Shown here in pieces: positions 26,609 through 36,513 of a DNA stretch of 52,382 bases. A program made the translations under genes and the position numbers. Numbering within the stretch: the stretch's first letter is position 1; each line of letters begins with the position of its first letter. The stretch comes from a bacterium (GTDB lineage: Bacteria > Armatimonadota > Chthonomonadetes > Chthonomonadales > Chthonomonadaceae). The stretch covers positions 1-52,382 of the forward strand of contig JAJZFJ010000117.1 of assembly GCA_021805395.1 (NCBI GenBank). The letters are read 5' to 3'. The notes under the pieces are model-generated. The model saw only the letters and a list, made by a program, of their open reading frames with translations, searched no databases and had not been told where the DNA came from.

Positions 26609-27574
26609 TCAAATACCTGATTCAGGTACTGTTCTATTCGCTTCCGGGACACTGGCTGAGTCTTCTGCAGCTTGTTCCGACATGATCTGAGCGTGGCGGG
26701 CACAGTGTCTGCTTTCACGAATGAGTGTTGTCATACCTACGCCAATAACTGTAAACATTACCAGTGCAAGTGGTAACCCTATGGTATCAAGATTATGAAT
26801 ATGGATATCTGTGTCTATTTTGAATGTGGCTAATTTTGGAAAAATAATTCCAAAAATGCCCCCGAGGGTAAAAGCCACTCCGCCCCAAACAAGCGTATTT
26901 GCAGCGGTCACAAGTGCTATTCTGCGGGTTTGAGCTTCATTGAGCCCATTTCGGGATGCCCATTTTCCAAAGAAAGCGCCAGCAGATACTTGAACTGCCA
27001 TGGTACCCAAACCGAACAGTGCTCCAGGCATCCAACCGGTGGTTACGGATGGCATGGATGGGGCGAGAGTGGTGTAGATGATGAGTGCAAAGGCACCAAA
27101 TCCCCAGCCAGCAATAAATCCGTGCAGAGCAGGCATCCAGGGTAGGGGGTCTTTGATAGCATCAACTGGTTCTTCCATTCCATTATGGTTATGTTTGCTC
27201 TTTTTGTTCAGAATGGGGAGATGAAGATGATATGCCCATCCTCTTCTTACAATGGTTAGTCCGGAGGCCGTCATAACCCCACCTACAATGATATAAATTG
27301 CATTTTCAGCACCATTGAATGTAAGAAGTTTTGAGAGCCCTATATATGCCAATTCACTGGCAACAGCCCTTTGCAGAGTGAAAGCAAGTGAGAACAGCAG
27401 ACCAGCTCTTAGACCTCTACGTGTGGAGTAACTCCCTATTGCGTAACTGAATGTAATCGGCCAGGTGTGCTCATCGGGAGTGATCCCGTGCACGATGCCA
27501 AGCAAAAATGCTGTCATCAGAGCTGCACCCATAGCCATGTGGGACGGATTCCATAAATTCACAAAGCTGCTCAT
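26609..27574 (-). CDS. NicO/NiCoT-like membrane transporter
   Basis: A 321-aa polytopic membrane protein with about seven hydrophobic segments. The first carries GIVHGITPDEHTWPITFSYA: H-x4-D-x-H, close to the H-x4-D-H metal motif of nickel/cobalt transporters, and a second half begins ALHGFIAGWGFGAFAL, another His-containing helix. Loops contain His clusters (KSKHNHNG; DTDIHIHN). By these features it belongs to the NicO/UreH/TauE superfamily; metal transport is likely, the metal unknown. ATG 27574 is preferred over the in-frame GTG 27592. No urease or hydrogenase genes accompany it. Confidence 0.65.
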   Translation of the reverse strand: MSSFVNLWNPSHMAMGAALMTAFLLGIVHGITPDEHTWPITFSYAIGSYSTRRGLRAGLLFSLAFTLQRAVASELAYIGLSKLLTFNGAENAIYIIVGGVMTASGLTIVRRGWAYHLHLPILNKKSKHNHNGMEEPVDAIKDPLPWMPALHGFIAGWGFGAFALIIYTTLAPSMPSVTTGWMPGALFGLGTMAVQVSAGAFFGKWASRNGLNEAQTRRIALVTAANTLVWGGVAFTLGGIFGIIFPKLATFKIDTDIHIHNLDTIGLPLALVMFTVIGVGMTTLIRESRHCARHAQIMSEQAAEDSASVPEANRTVPESGI

Positions 27575-27962
27575 GCCATCATTCTTTCTCACTTAAATGC
27601 AGACCAGTGTGCTTAACCATATTTGAAAAAGACATCATCAAATATTAAAGCTGCTCAATTGCTGATACTGGTAAAATTATCTATTCGTGTATGCTAATCT
27701 AGAAAGTTCTCTCAGTATTGTATACCTCAGGTGCATAGCTAACAATCCTTACGCAGTCTGTTCAAATGATCGTCTACCCGGTGGATTCGCCTGATTTACT
27801 GATATAAATTAAGTTCAAAGATAACGATTCTAACCAAGGGCTAATAATCTGCATGCACCGCTTGAGGTATAAAGATATAAGAAACGGAATACCTCAATAA
27901 CGTCTATTCTATAAATTTTACAGATGCACATTAAGAAGCTTGATGCCTAATTGAAGAAAACG
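27575..27962. other. Divergent intergenic region, ~0.39 kb
   Basis: Lies between the minus-strand transporter and plus-strand tilS, so it must carry both promoters. No box pair clear enough to call was found, and no RNA or repeat. Confidence 0.4.
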
Positions 27963-28964
27963 ATGGATAGAACAATTGAAGATGAGTTAATTCAGTTCCT
28001 ACAGATCCCCGGTGTCCTCACTAAGAACAGAAAAATTCTTGTTGCAATTTCCGGTGGACCCGATTCAACTGCATTGCTTCATGCTCTTGCTCAATTGCAA
28101 AAAACACTGAGGTTTCATGTTACGGCGGCTCATCTTAATCATTCAATACGTGGGATTGAGGCTGATGAGGATGCGCTCTATGTACAAAAACTCTGTGATT
28201 CACTGCAAATTGAAGCTGTGATTGAGAAGGTTGACGTTCCGCTAATTAAGTCAGAACAACATATGTCTATGCAGGAGGCTGCAAGAACGGCTCGTCATAA
28301 ATTCTTGAGAACAGTGGCTGGGGAGAGATCCATTGAAAGAATAGCCTATGCCCACACTCGAGACGATCTGGTGGAGACTGCTCTTCTAAACATCTTCCGT
28401 GGTACAGGACTGGATGGACTCACCGGGTTACCCTCTGTAGATCCACCTGTAATAAGGCCAATATTAAACATTAAGAGAAGTGAAACGTCTATCTATTGCA
28501 GTGAGCAGCTTTTGAACCCAAGACAGGATTCGTCTAATGCAGATAACCACTACAGGCGGAATCGCCTCAGAACGGAACTGCTGCCCAGTCTGAGGGCGTA
28601 TTTTAATACAGACATCGACAGTGCTGTCGTCCGCATGTGTCAACTGTGTGATGCCGATAACTCCCTGATCAACGAGATAACTGCCAAATTTTTAACTGCA
28701 CACATCACATTCACTGAGAGTAATGCCAGTATTCTCATTTCAGATTTAACCACAGAACCTGTTGCACTGCAGCGAAGGGTTGTTAGAAGTATGATTGAAA
28801 AAGTTCGAGGAACCCTTCATGGTGTAGAATTTTCAGCGGTGGAACGCCTATTGGAGACGTCCCGGAAGGGTGGCATATTTGGCGAACAACTTCCGATGTT
28901 AAACGGTCTTTGTGTTAGACTAATTTCCAATGGAGTAATGATTAAAGTAGAGAAAGTCGTCTAA
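27963..28964 (+). CDS. tilS: tRNA(Ile)-lysidine synthase
   Basis: A 333-aa ATP-dependent enzyme that converts the wobble cytidine of tRNA-Ile(CAU) to lysidine. The PP-loop motif ISGGPDST is at about residue 30, HLNHSIRG near residue 56, AHTRDDLVETALLNIFRGTG near residue 133, and the LLNPRQDSSNADNHYRRNRL segment near residue 182 matches the family's tRNA-recognition region. The C-terminal domain is short. Start choice between ATG 27963 and an in-frame TTG at 27951 is uncertain; GAAG lies before the ATG. Followed by ftsH, the tilS-(hpt)-ftsH order common in bacteria, here without hpt. Confidence 0.95.
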   Translation: MDRTIEDELIQFLQIPGVLTKNRKILVAISGGPDSTALLHALAQLQKTLRFHVTAAHLNHSIRGIEADEDALYVQKLCDSLQIEAVIEKVDVPLIKSEQHMSMQEAARTARHKFLRTVAGERSIERIAYAHTRDDLVETALLNIFRGTGLDGLTGLPSVDPPVIRPILNIKRSETSIYCSEQLLNPRQDSSNADNHYRRNRLRTELLPSLRAYFNTDIDSAVVRMCQLCDADNSLINEITAKFLTAHITFTESNASILISDLTTEPVALQRRVVRSMIEKVRGTLHGVEFSAVERLLETSRKGGIFGEQLPMLNGLCVRLISNGVMIKVEKVV

Positions 28965-29034
28965 CAATAGTATATTAGTAATACAGAGTCTCATATACCA
29001 GATTAGCTGGCGTTAGAGATTAATTTGAAATTTG

Positions 29035-29043
29035 TGATATAAT
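29035..29043 (+). promoter_or_regulatory. Extended -10 promoter of ftsH
   Basis: TGATATAAT: an extended -10 (TG-A-TATAAT), with no good -35 at 17 bases. The transcript would begin near 29050, and a short ATCCTC/GAGGAT hairpin lies around the start site. Confidence 0.5.
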
Positions 29044-29099
29044 CCTCTTTTATATGAGGATATCTGCTAAGTCATACGATGACATGCAGGGAGGTAGAT

Positions 29100-31073
29100 T
29101 TGAAGAACGGTATAAATTGGGGTAAGGTTATGATTATTGTTGCAGTCCTTGCAATAATCGTAGCCATCGTGTCTAGCAAGGCAGGAAGTCTGTTTGCTGG
29201 TCTTGGTGGAGGACAAACACTTACCTACTCTGAATTCAGAAGCGATGTGGATCACGATCCACAATTTTTTAAAAGTGTTGTTATAGATAAAGCTAGTAAC
29301 GAAGCTACAATCACCTTCCTTAAGCCTATTATTCCAGGACAAGCATTATCACAGTCAATAATGCTGCCAGATTCAGCCCAGACGAGAAATGACCTGTATA
29401 ATGCCTTGCAGAAGCAAGGAATTAAATACAACTTCATTTCCCCATGGCTGGGAGGTATGGTTCAAACAGCACTTACAGTTCTGCTGTTTCCCGTTGGACT
29501 TCTCGTCCTATTCTACTTCCTCATCATGAGACAGTCTCAAAGTGGCGGAAATCAGGCACTTAATTTCAGCAAATCCCGCGCCAAGAGGCTTTCTGACTCA
29601 GTGCCGAAAGTCACATTCAAAGATGTTGCGGGAGTGGATGAAGCCAAACAGGAGCTTGAGGAGATCGTTGAGTTTTTGAAAAATGCTCGCAAGTTCCAGG
29701 CTTTAGGTGCGAAAATTCCTAAAGGTGTACTGTTGCTTGGACCTCCAGGCTGTGGTAAAACTATGCTTTCTCGCGCCATCGCTGGAGAAGCGGGTGTGCC
29801 ATTCTTCCATATATCTGGTTCCGACTTTGTGGAGATGTTTGTAGGAGTAGGCGCAAGCCGCGTTAGAGACCTGTTCGAAACTGCCAAGGCTAACCGTCCT
29901 TCTCTCATTTTTATTGACGAAATAGACGCGGTGGGCCGACAGCGTGGTGCAGGATTAGGCGGTGGCCACGATGAGCGTGAGCAGACATTGAATCAGCTTC
30001 TCGTAGAGATGGATGGATTTGACCAGAACTCCGGTGTAATTATGATTGCTGCCACCAACAGGCCAGATGTTCTCGACCCAGCACTGCTGCGTCCAGGCAG
30101 ATTCGATCGAAGCGTAATCGTAGATGCACCAGATGTGGAGGGCAGAAAAGCCATCTTTGGAGTGCACATGCGAGGCAAACCTATCTCTGCGGACATCAAT
30201 GTGGAGACGCTGGCACGCCTTACGCCTGGCTTTACCGGTGCGGACATCATGAACATGGTGAATGAGGCTGCTATTCTTGCTGCACGCAGGAATGAGACTC
30301 AGATCTCTATGGTAGATTTCGATGAAGCTCGAGATAGAGTTAGTATGGGACCGGAAAGAAAGAGCAGGAAAAACAAAGATAAGCAGCTGCAGATTGTTGC
30401 GTACCACGAGTTAGGCCATGCTATCGTATCCGCTAACCTTTCCAGTCGACACGATGAAGTCTATAAGATCACTGTTGTACCTCGAGGCATGAGCCTGGGA
30501 GCTACATGGTATCTCCCAAAAGAGGGTGGACTTGATTCCAAACAGGATATGCTTGAGGATATAACAAGTCTGTTAGGTGGAAGGGCTGCAGAAGAGATCG
30601 TATTCAACGATGTGACCACCGGCGCTTCCAGTGATCTTGACAGGGCAACACAAACTGCACGCGCTATGGTGTGTGAGTTTGGAATGAGTGACAGACTGGG
30701 TATGGTTAGGCTGGGTAAGCGTCATAGCAACCCATTCCTGGGACGCGATCTTATGGAAGACAGAGACTACAGCGAAGATGTTGCAAGGGCGATTGATGAG
30801 GAAGTACGTGCTTTTATAGACGGCTGTTATGGACGTGCGCGAGATATTCTTACTGAACACCGCGAGAAAATGGATATGATCGCTGGAATACTCATCGAAG
30901 TGGAAACGCTCAGTCGTGAAGAGTTTATTGCACTGCTAAATGGTACCAGTACACCAGATGACATACGCAGACAGCGAAGTGCAAAGGTACCACCACCACC
31001 GCCTGTAGCTCTGCCTCCCGCAGCATCTCAGGAACAGCCGAGACTGCAGCAGCTTAAACCTGAACCTGCATAG
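29100..31073 (+). CDS. ftsH: ATP-dependent zinc metalloprotease FtsH
   Basis: A 657-aa membrane AAA+ protease for quality control of membrane and regulatory proteins. Transmembrane helices at about residues 9-27 and 118-140 flank the periplasmic domain; the AAA module has Walker A GPPGCGKT near residue 213, Walker [12 protein letters not shown], and the second region of homology [20 protein letters not shown]. The zinc site reads HELGH near residue 435, where nearly all FtsH have HEAGH; HExxH is preserved and the distal acidic ligand is in SSDLDRATQ. The tail is Pro/Gln-rich. TTG 29100 is chosen because GGGAGG sits five bases upstream; ATG 29079 has no SD. Confidence 0.96.
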   Translation: MKNGINWGKVMIIVAVLAIIVAIVSSKAGSLFAGLGGGQTLTYSEFRSDVDHDPQFFKSVVIDKASNEATITFLKPIIPGQALSQSIMLPDSAQTRNDLYNALQKQGIKYNFISPWLGGMVQTALTVLLFPVGLLVLFYFLIMRQSQSGGNQALNFSKSRAKRLSDSVPKVTFKDVAGVDEAKQELEEIVEFLKNARKFQALGAKIPKGVLLLGPPGCGKTMLSRAIAGEAGVPFFHISGSDFVEMFVGVGASRVRDLFETAKANRPSLIFIDEIDAVGRQRGAGLGGGHDEREQTLNQLLVEMDGFDQNSGVIMIAATNRPDVLDPALLRPGRFDRSVIVDAPDVEGRKAIFGVHMRGKPISADINVETLARLTPGFTGADIMNMVNEAAILAARRNETQISMVDFDEARDRVSMGPERKSRKNKDKQLQIVAYHELGHAIVSANLSSRHDEVYKITVVPRGMSLGATWYLPKEGGLDSKQDMLEDITSLLGGRAAEEIVFNDVTTGASSDLDRATQTARAMVCEFGMSDRLGMVRLGKRHSNPFLGRDLMEDRDYSEDVARAIDEEVRAFIDGCYGRARDILTEHREKMDMIAGILIEVETLSREEFIALLNGTSTPDDIRRQRSAKVPPPPPVALPPAASQEQPRLQQLKPEPA

Positions 31074-31085
31074 TATGAACGAATT

Positions 31086-31112
31086 AAAAAGCCTCACTTG
31101 GTGAGGCTTTTT
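31086..31112. terminator. Bidirectional Rho-independent terminator after ftsH
   Basis: AAAAAGCCTCAC (31086-31097), a 3-base loop, and GTGAGGCTTTTT; poly-A/poly-T flanks make it work in both directions, between ftsH and the convergent SDR gene. Confidence 0.92.
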
Positions 31113-31284
31113 AACTTCCTGTATGCTGTCTTAAAGTTTTTGGGGAATGGTTGTAAACGGGAAAATCCAGCCCAGTTAATTTCATATACTACTCCATTTG
31201 CTCTCTGCTGTACACCAGCCAGTTGAAGCGTTAGTCCCTCATGATACCAAGTGAGCCATGGAGACACTAGTTATAGAGTGCAGT

Positions 31285-32028
31285 TCAGTATCTTACAATC
31301 CCTCCATCTACCACTATATTCTGCCCGGTTATGTATGCTGCATCCCCTGAAACCAGAAAGGAAACTGTGCCTGCAATATCCTCTGGACTTATAGTTTGCT
31401 GAAGCGGTTGAGATGCTGCTACGCTCTGGAATACATCCTCGGTGGTAAACTGTTCCGTTGATTTGGTTCGTACAAGCCCGGGCGCCACACTATTCACTGT
31501 GATCCCATATTCAGCAAGCTCTGTGGATAGGGCACGTGTCAAACCAATTAGTGCCATTTTGGATGCCATATAGTGGCTCATGTCCTGAAGAGTGAGCCAG
31601 AGTGCGTTGCTGGTAATGTTAACTATTCTTCCACATCGGGAAGCTTTCATGTGTGGTAATACAGCTTTACAAAGCAGGAAAGGCGCATCCACGTTCACAG
31701 CAAAAACATCGCGCCACATATCGAATGTGATATTTTCGAAAGGTACTCTTGGGTAGATGCCTGCATTGTTTATGAGAATATCACATCTTCCATACTGCGT
31801 TATTACTTCATTAAGGGCAGAAAGGATGGAGCAGGGAGCTTTTAAATCACAAGATACACCCAAAGCTGATCCTCCTGCTTCCTGAATATCCTGCACAAGA
31901 TGAAACGTGTCTGATCTGGCAAGCAGGGCAACACTCGCTCCCTCCATGGCAAGTCGTCTGGCGATAGCTTCACCAATTCCTCGAGAGGCGCCAGTGATAA
32001 TAGCCACTTTTTGTTCGTGTTTCTTCAT
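31285..32028 (-). CDS. SDR-family oxidoreductase (FabG-like), second copy
   Basis: A 247-aa classical short-chain dehydrogenase/reductase with TGASRGIG near residue 13, NNAGIYPRVPF near residue 88, the catalytic serine in NITS near residue 137, YMASK near residue 152, and VDGG at the C-terminus. ARS follows strand 2, compatible with NADP(H). It resembles the SDR at 4508-5263 (for example NNAGIY-x3-PF) but is clearly diverged. AGGA lies nine bases before the ATG. Substrate unknown. Confidence 0.85.
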   Translation of the reverse strand: MKKHEQKVAIITGASRGIGEAIARRLAMEGASVALLARSDTFHLVQDIQEAGGSALGVSCDLKAPCSILSALNEVITQYGRCDILINNAGIYPRVPFENITFDMWRDVFAVNVDAPFLLCKAVLPHMKASRCGRIVNITSNALWLTLQDMSHYMASKMALIGLTRALSTELAEYGITVNSVAPGLVRTKSTEQFTTEDVFQSVAASQPLQQTISPEDIAGTVSFLVSGDAAYITGQNIVVDGGIVRY

Positions 32029-32234
32029 AAAAAATTTCCTGTCGATGATACAGTCTATACTAGAATTATTACACCTAACTCATGCCTTATGCATAACAGT
32101 AACCATGGCACAAGCAGGATATCAAATCATAAGTGTAAAAATAGTAATAGTATTGCGCGACGGTGAGTGTAACAATCACTCTCCATTAGTGTCTGTATTA
32201 GGTAAGGCAAACCAATAGGAAGTGAGGCAATCCA

Positions 32235-33353
32235 TTGATTAACATTTCAAAATGGATAATGTTTTCAGCATTAACATTTACGGTTATTTCTCCAACCTGT
32301 GAGGCTCCAAAAAGTCAGCCCCTCATTATGAGAGCAGATAATGCAGTATCTAAAGGAGTGGCGTATCTTCACAGTATACAGGAGAAGGATGGATCCTGGA
32401 GTCACTACCCAGCTATCACAGCACTTGCACTCATGGCGTTACAGGGTAATGGTCACACCGAGAATAATGATGCTTCTGTTGCCAGAGGGATTGCTTTCCT
32501 GCTGAAATTTCAGCAGCCAAATGGTGCCATCTACAGCTCCAGGGACCCGAATACAGCCTTGCCGAATTACAACACAGCGCTTGCCATAATGGCACTTGCC
32601 ATGACACATAATGTTGAGTATCACCCCATCATAGTTCGTGCCAGAAAGTTTCTGGAAAACCTGCAGTTCGGTGTTACAGATGGTATGAAACCCTCTAATC
32701 CTTTGTACGGCGGAATTGGATATGGCTCTGATCCAGATGACCATCCAGATCTTTCCAACCTGGCAACTGCACTTGAAGCATTGAAAGCGAGTGGGTTGCC
32801 TTCTGATGCACCGGTGTTCAAACGTGCTATTATTTTTATACAGCGCGTTCAGAATCGTCCTGAAAGCAACGATCAAGCGTGGGTGAAGTCTGGTCCAAAA
32901 GATGGCGGCTTCGTGTATGATCCGTTAGGTGATACCAAATCCCCAAAAGGACATCATACCTCAACTGGATCGATGACATACTCAGGAGTAGAGAGCTACA
33001 TAATATGCGGTGTCTCCAAAAAAGATCCCAGATTGCAGTCTGCATGGAGTTGGATAACACAAAATTTTTCAGTGAACCATAATCCGAATCAAGGCAATGC
33101 TGCTTTATACTATTACTACAACATTATGGCAAAGACTCTGGATGCTTACGGCTCCAAACTGGTGTATGGAAAACATGGCACTCCTCATAACTGGGCAGAC
33201 CTTCTGATGGCCAAGCTTGTAACTCTTCAACATCCAGATGGCTCCTGGTATAACACCAACCCGAGATATTGGGAGAATCAGCCACCTTTGGTCACAGCGT
33301 ACACACTAATCTCTTTATCACACTGTATTCACCCTAAAGGAGTAGCTCTTTGA
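32235..33353 (+). CDS. Secreted alpha/alpha-toroid protein (squalene-cyclase/prenyltransferase-like repeats)
   Basis: A 372-aa exported protein. Residues ~1-22 are a signal peptide. The mature part repeats the toroid motif of a Gly/Trp-containing turn followed by a helix: [57 protein letters not shown] and a final [13 protein letters not shown] with TAYTLISL. The catalytic DxDD/DCTAE motifs of cyclases are absent, so a binding or scaffold role is more likely than terpene cyclisation. The start is TTG with GTGAGG upstream. It overlaps the MoxR gene by four bases (TTGA), so the two are cotranslated. Confidence 0.8.
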   Translation: MINISKWIMFSALTFTVISPTCEAPKSQPLIMRADNAVSKGVAYLHSIQEKDGSWSHYPAITALALMALQGNGHTENNDASVARGIAFLLKFQQPNGAIYSSRDPNTALPNYNTALAIMALAMTHNVEYHPIIVRARKFLENLQFGVTDGMKPSNPLYGGIGYGSDPDDHPDLSNLATALEALKASGLPSDAPVFKRAIIFIQRVQNRPESNDQAWVKSGPKDGGFVYDPLGDTKSPKGHHTSTGSMTYSGVESYIICGVSKKDPRLQSAWSWITQNFSVNHNPNQGNAALYYYYNIMAKTLDAYGSKLVYGKHGTPHNWADLLMAKLVTLQHPDGSWYNTNPRYWENQPPLVTAYTLISLSHCIHPKGVAL

Positions 33354-34381
33354 CAGCATCCACCAACCCATCACCTATCGGCCCAGATGATGATATCGCC
33401 AGGTTAGCGCATTTGCAGGAATCCATGAAGACAATTCGGGCGGAGCTATCCAGAGTAGTGATTGGACAGCAGGATGTGGTAGAAGAGCTGCTCATTGCAA
33501 TATTTGCAAAAGGCCACTGCATACTTGTTGGAGTTCCTGGTCTTGCCAAAACCCTGCTCGTGAATACGATGTCGAAGGTTCTTACCCTGTCATTCAAAAG
33601 GATTCAGTTTACTCCCGACCTGATGCCAGCAGACATAACAGGTACTGAGATTATTCAGGAAGATCCCATTACACGTGAGCGTCGTTTCATCTTTCTGAGA
33701 GGACCGCTGTTTGCCAATATGATACTGGCCGACGAAATAAACCGAACCCCTCCAAAAACTCAGGCCGCACTACTGGAAGCAATGCAGGAGCATCGCATCA
33801 CGGTAGGGGGACAGTCTCATGCTCTTAGCGATCCGTTCTTCGTTTTAGCCACCCAGAACCCGATCGAGCAGGAGGGAACATACCCTCTCCCTGAAGCACA
33901 GCTAGACAGATTCATGTTTATGGTAGTGGTGGGATATCCAACGCAGCAGGATGAGATTGCAATAATGAAAGCCACCACTGGATCACAGCAGGTGTCACTT
34001 ACGCCCTGCCTCACAGGGGAAGATATCATCAACATGCAGGAGACGGTCCGGCGTATCCCTGTGGGTGACCATCTGTTCCAGTATGCAGCTGCATTAACAA
34101 GGGCAACAAGGCCAAATGAATCTGAAGCTCCTGACTTTGTTAAACAGTGTGTCAGCTGGGGAGCAGGACCACGTGCATCTCAGTATCTGGTACTGGGTGC
34201 GAAAGCACGTGCTGCCTTGCAGGGGAGAATGTATGCAACAAGTGAGGATGTTGCTGCAGTTGCACTTCCTGTGCTGAGGCACAGAATTTTAACGAACTAT
34301 AATGCTGAGGCTGAAGGGATAACAGCAGATACCGTAATTCGGAGGCTGCTGGAAAGAACACCCAAGCCAGTAGAAAAATAA
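33350..34381 (+). CDS. MoxR-family AAA+ ATPase
   Basis: A 343-aa cytosolic AAA+ chaperone-like ATPase. Walker A is [11 protein letters not shown] near residue 63, the typical [17 protein letters not shown] follows, Walker [21 protein letters not shown] near residue 127, [21 protein letters not shown] (split across two motifs) near residue 165, and the C-terminal lid contains GASPRASQ-like [10 protein letters not shown]. The start is TTG inside the previous gene's stop, with AAAGGAG upstream. MoxR genes normally precede DUF58, vWA and transglutaminase genes; none is present, and a terminator follows at once. Confidence 0.92.
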   Translation: MTASTNPSPIGPDDDIARLAHLQESMKTIRAELSRVVIGQQDVVEELLIAIFAKGHCILVGVPGLAKTLLVNTMSKVLTLSFKRIQFTPDLMPADITGTEIIQEDPITRERRFIFLRGPLFANMILADEINRTPPKTQAALLEAMQEHRITVGGQSHALSDPFFVLATQNPIEQEGTYPLPEAQLDRFMFMVVVGYPTQQDEIAIMKATTGSQQVSLTPCLTGEDIINMQETVRRIPVGDHLFQYAAALTRATRPNESEAPDFVKQCVSWGAGPRASQYLVLGAKARAALQGRMYATSEDVAAVALPVLRHRILTNYNAEAEGITADTVIRRLLERTPKPVEK

Positions 34382-34405
34382 TTCCGACATATTCATCTGT
34401 TAACG

Positions 34406-34475
34406 CACTCTCTTCTCAAAAGATCTGGTGTTACATTGCATTATGAAGAACACTAGCAGAAGAGAGTGTTATTTT
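34406..34475 (+). terminator. Terminator after the MoxR gene
   Basis: CACTCTCTTCT (34406-34416) pairs with AGAAGAGAGTG (34458-34468); the long 41-base loop holds a nested GTGTT/AACAC helix. TTATTTTT follows. The remaining bases to 34700 hold only the upstream region of rpmJ, with a TATATT at 34658-34663 as a weak -10 candidate. Confidence 0.75.
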
Positions 34476-34700
34476 TAGAATCAGCCAGGATTTTATGATT
34501 GTTTGTATTTGAGCATGGTGATTAACAGAAGCATATCAGATATGATAAATCGCTGGCATATCTGTACAAGTCACCATGTTTATGGCCAGATTTCACGGGA
34601 AGTAACCTATTTGCAGAGATTACGGAGATTCCTTTTCCATTTCGCTTACAAATAGGGTATATTAAACTGTTTGCCGCCCGCAGATAAGGAGGTAAATCCC

Positions 34701-34814
34701 ATGAAAGTGCGAGCTTCCGTAAAAAAAATGTGTGACAAGTGCAAGGTCATCAAGCGTGAAGGCGTTCTGCGCGTCATCTGTGTGAACCCGAAGCACAAAC
34801 AGCGACAGGGCTAA
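34701..34814 (+). CDS. rpmJ: 50S ribosomal protein L36
   Basis: A 37-aa ribosomal protein too short for a length-filtered ORF list: begins [20 protein letters not shown] and ends NPKHKQRQG. The zinc ligands are the CDKC pair near residues 11-14, the cysteine in VICVNP and the histidine in KHKQ. AAGGAGG lies nine bases before the ATG. In most bacteria infA precedes rpmJ; here the upstream gene is the terminated MoxR unit, so this starts a separate ribosomal transcript. Confidence 0.97.
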   Translation: MKVRASVKKMCDKCKVIKREGVLRVICVNPKHKQRQG

Positions 34815-34858
34815 CGTGCATAGCCGCAAGATGCGGCTTCACGGCAAGGAGGAACAGT

Positions 34859-35236
34859 TTGGCACGTATTGCAGGCGTGGACCTGCCACGCGACAAACGG
34901 ATTGAGTATGCGCTCACATACATCTATGGCGTAGGGCTAACAAGCGCTCGTCAGATTGTAGCGCGTTCTGGTATCGATCCAACCACGCGCGTTCGAGAAC
35001 TCACCGAGTCCGAGGCAACTCGTATTCGTGAAATTCTGGATCGTGATTTCAAGGTTGAGGGCGATCTTCGCCGAGATTACCAGCTCAGTATCCGCCGTCT
35101 GATGGAAATAGGATGCTATCGTGGTATCCGCCATCGCCGTGGTCTGCCAGTGCGTGGACAGCGCACCAAAACAAATGCCCGCTTCCGAAAAGGCCCGCGA
35201 CGAGCAGTTGCAGGCAAGAAGAAGCTTAAGAAGTAG
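34859..35236 (+). CDS. rpsM: 30S ribosomal protein S13
   Basis: A 125-aa protein of the small-subunit head: begins [20 protein letters not shown] and contains the helix-hairpin-helix [11 protein letters not shown], the [20 protein letters not shown] segment, and a lysine-rich tail ([10 protein letters not shown]). The start is TTG with AAGGAGG upstream. Second gene of the alpha-type operon. Confidence 0.98.
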   Translation: MARIAGVDLPRDKRIEYALTYIYGVGLTSARQIVARSGIDPTTRVRELTESEATRIREILDRDFKVEGDLRRDYQLSIRRLMEIGCYRGIRHRRGLPVRGQRTKTNARFRKGPRRAVAGKKKLKK

Positions 35237-35245
35237 GAGAGCAGA

Positions 35246-35653
35246 ATGGCAAATAAGCAGACTACGAAGGGTGCAACCCGCACCAAATCACGTGAAAAAA
35301 AGAATGTACTTCAGGGTATTGCTCATATTCAGTCTACATTCAATAACACACTGGTAACACTAACCGACGTTCAGGGCAATACTTTGGCCTGGGCAAGTTC
35401 AGGTAGTGTTGGCATGTTTAAGGGCACTCGTAAAGGTACACCTTTTGCAGCTCAAATTGCTTCTGAAAGAGCTGCCCGGGCAGCAATGGAGCACGGGTTG
35501 CGCAGGGTGGAAGTATATGTTCGAGGGCCAGGGTCCGGTCGTGAAACCGCAATTCGTGCACTGCAGAGTGTGGGACTTGAAGTTACCATGATCAAGGATG
35601 TGACACCAATTCCTCACAATGGATGCCGTGCACCCAAGAGAAGAAGAGTTTAG
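35246..35653 (+). CDS. rpsK: 30S ribosomal protein S11
   Basis: A 135-aa platform protein: [55 protein letters not shown] and the terminal [13 protein letters not shown] are all canonical. GGAGAG precedes the ATG. It lies nine bases after rpsM. Confidence 0.98.
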   Translation: MANKQTTKGATRTKSREKKNVLQGIAHIQSTFNNTLVTLTDVQGNTLAWASSGSVGMFKGTRKGTPFAAQIASERAARAAMEHGLRRVEVYVRGPGSGRETAIRALQSVGLEVTMIKDVTPIPHNGCRAPKRRRV

Positions 35654-35715
35654 AATTTCGGTTTAATTTGCTTATGTGGGTGGATGAAGTACCACTTTTC
35701 AGGTATGTAAACACC

Positions 35716-35737
35716 CGATGAGAAGATCATCTCATCG
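35716..35737 (+). promoter_or_regulatory. Hairpin in the rpsD leader
   Basis: CGATGAGA (35716-35723) pairs perfectly with TCTCATCG (35730-35737), loop 6, in the 131-base rpsK-rpsD gap. S4 autoregulates translation of its operon in several bacteria, so an S4 target is possible; no known leader consensus was recognised. Confidence 0.35.
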
Positions 35738-35784
35738 TTAATTACTGGCAACGGTAAACGTCCAGAAGGAGTTTTTAGTAGAAT

Positions 35785-36453
35785 ATGGCTGATAACCACG
35801 ATCCGAGGTGTCGGCAGTGTCGTCGTGAAGGAATGAAACTATTCCTGAAAGGCGATAAATGCTACACCAAGTGTACGCTCGACAGGAGCAAAGACCAGAA
35901 GACCAAATGGCGCGATAAGCCACCAGGGTGGGGAAGCGGCGCTGGTCAACAAAATCCCCTTTTCCAGAAGAAAATGACAGAATATGGTCACCAGTTACGT
36001 GAAAAACAGAAACTGAGACGCATATATCGTGTACTGGAAAAACAGTTCCGTAACTATCTTGACCTTGCATTAAGACAGCCTGGAGTTACAGGCGAAAATC
36101 TCATGAGACTGCTTGAGTTGCGACTGGATAATGTTATTTTCCGATTAGGATACGCTTCATCCAGAGCGCAGGCACGTCAGATGGTTACTCACAGACACTT
36201 TACTGTAAATAATCAGAGAGTGAATATTCCTTCCTACATTGTCAAAAAAGACGATAGAATCGGTGTTTACGAGACAATGTCCCAAAGTGGGGTTATTAAA
36301 GAGGCTAGGGAAAGAATCCATAAACGATCTATCCCCGTTTGGCTTCAGATGAATACCCAAACTCTCGAAGGGGTTGTTGTGGAAGTTCCAACCAGAGAGA
36401 TGATAGACACCAACGTTCGCGAGCAACTGATCATCGAATTCTATTCGCGCTGA
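35785..36453 (+). CDS. rpsD: 30S ribosomal protein S4
   Basis: A 222-aa primary 16S rRNA binder. The N-terminal zinc cluster is intact (CRQCRREG and CYTKC at about residues 9-30), followed by KQKLRRIYRVLEKQFRNYLD and the S4 domain, NLMRLLELRLDNVIFRLGYA and HRHFTVNNQRVNIPSY. The N-terminal segment is longer than in E. coli S4 (206 aa). AAGGAG lies about 12 bases before the ATG. First gene after a 131-base gap, then rpoA. Confidence 0.97.
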   Translation: MADNHDPRCRQCRREGMKLFLKGDKCYTKCTLDRSKDQKTKWRDKPPGWGSGAGQQNPLFQKKMTEYGHQLREKQKLRRIYRVLEKQFRNYLDLALRQPGVTGENLMRLLELRLDNVIFRLGYASSRAQARQMVTHRHFTVNNQRVNIPSYIVKKDDRIGVYETMSQSGVIKEARERIHKRSIPVWLQMNTQTLEGVVVEVPTREMIDTNVREQLIIEFYSR

Positions 36454-36513
36454 TGCTGCGATTTCTACTGTTTGTACTCACACAATGCAAACAGTATCGA
36501 GGAGAGTGAGATT

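Noticed and set aside
32235-33353. Functional squalene-hopene cyclase
   Set aside because: Too short (372 aa against ~630), has a signal peptide, and lacks the DxDD and related catalytic motifs; only the toroid repeats are shared.
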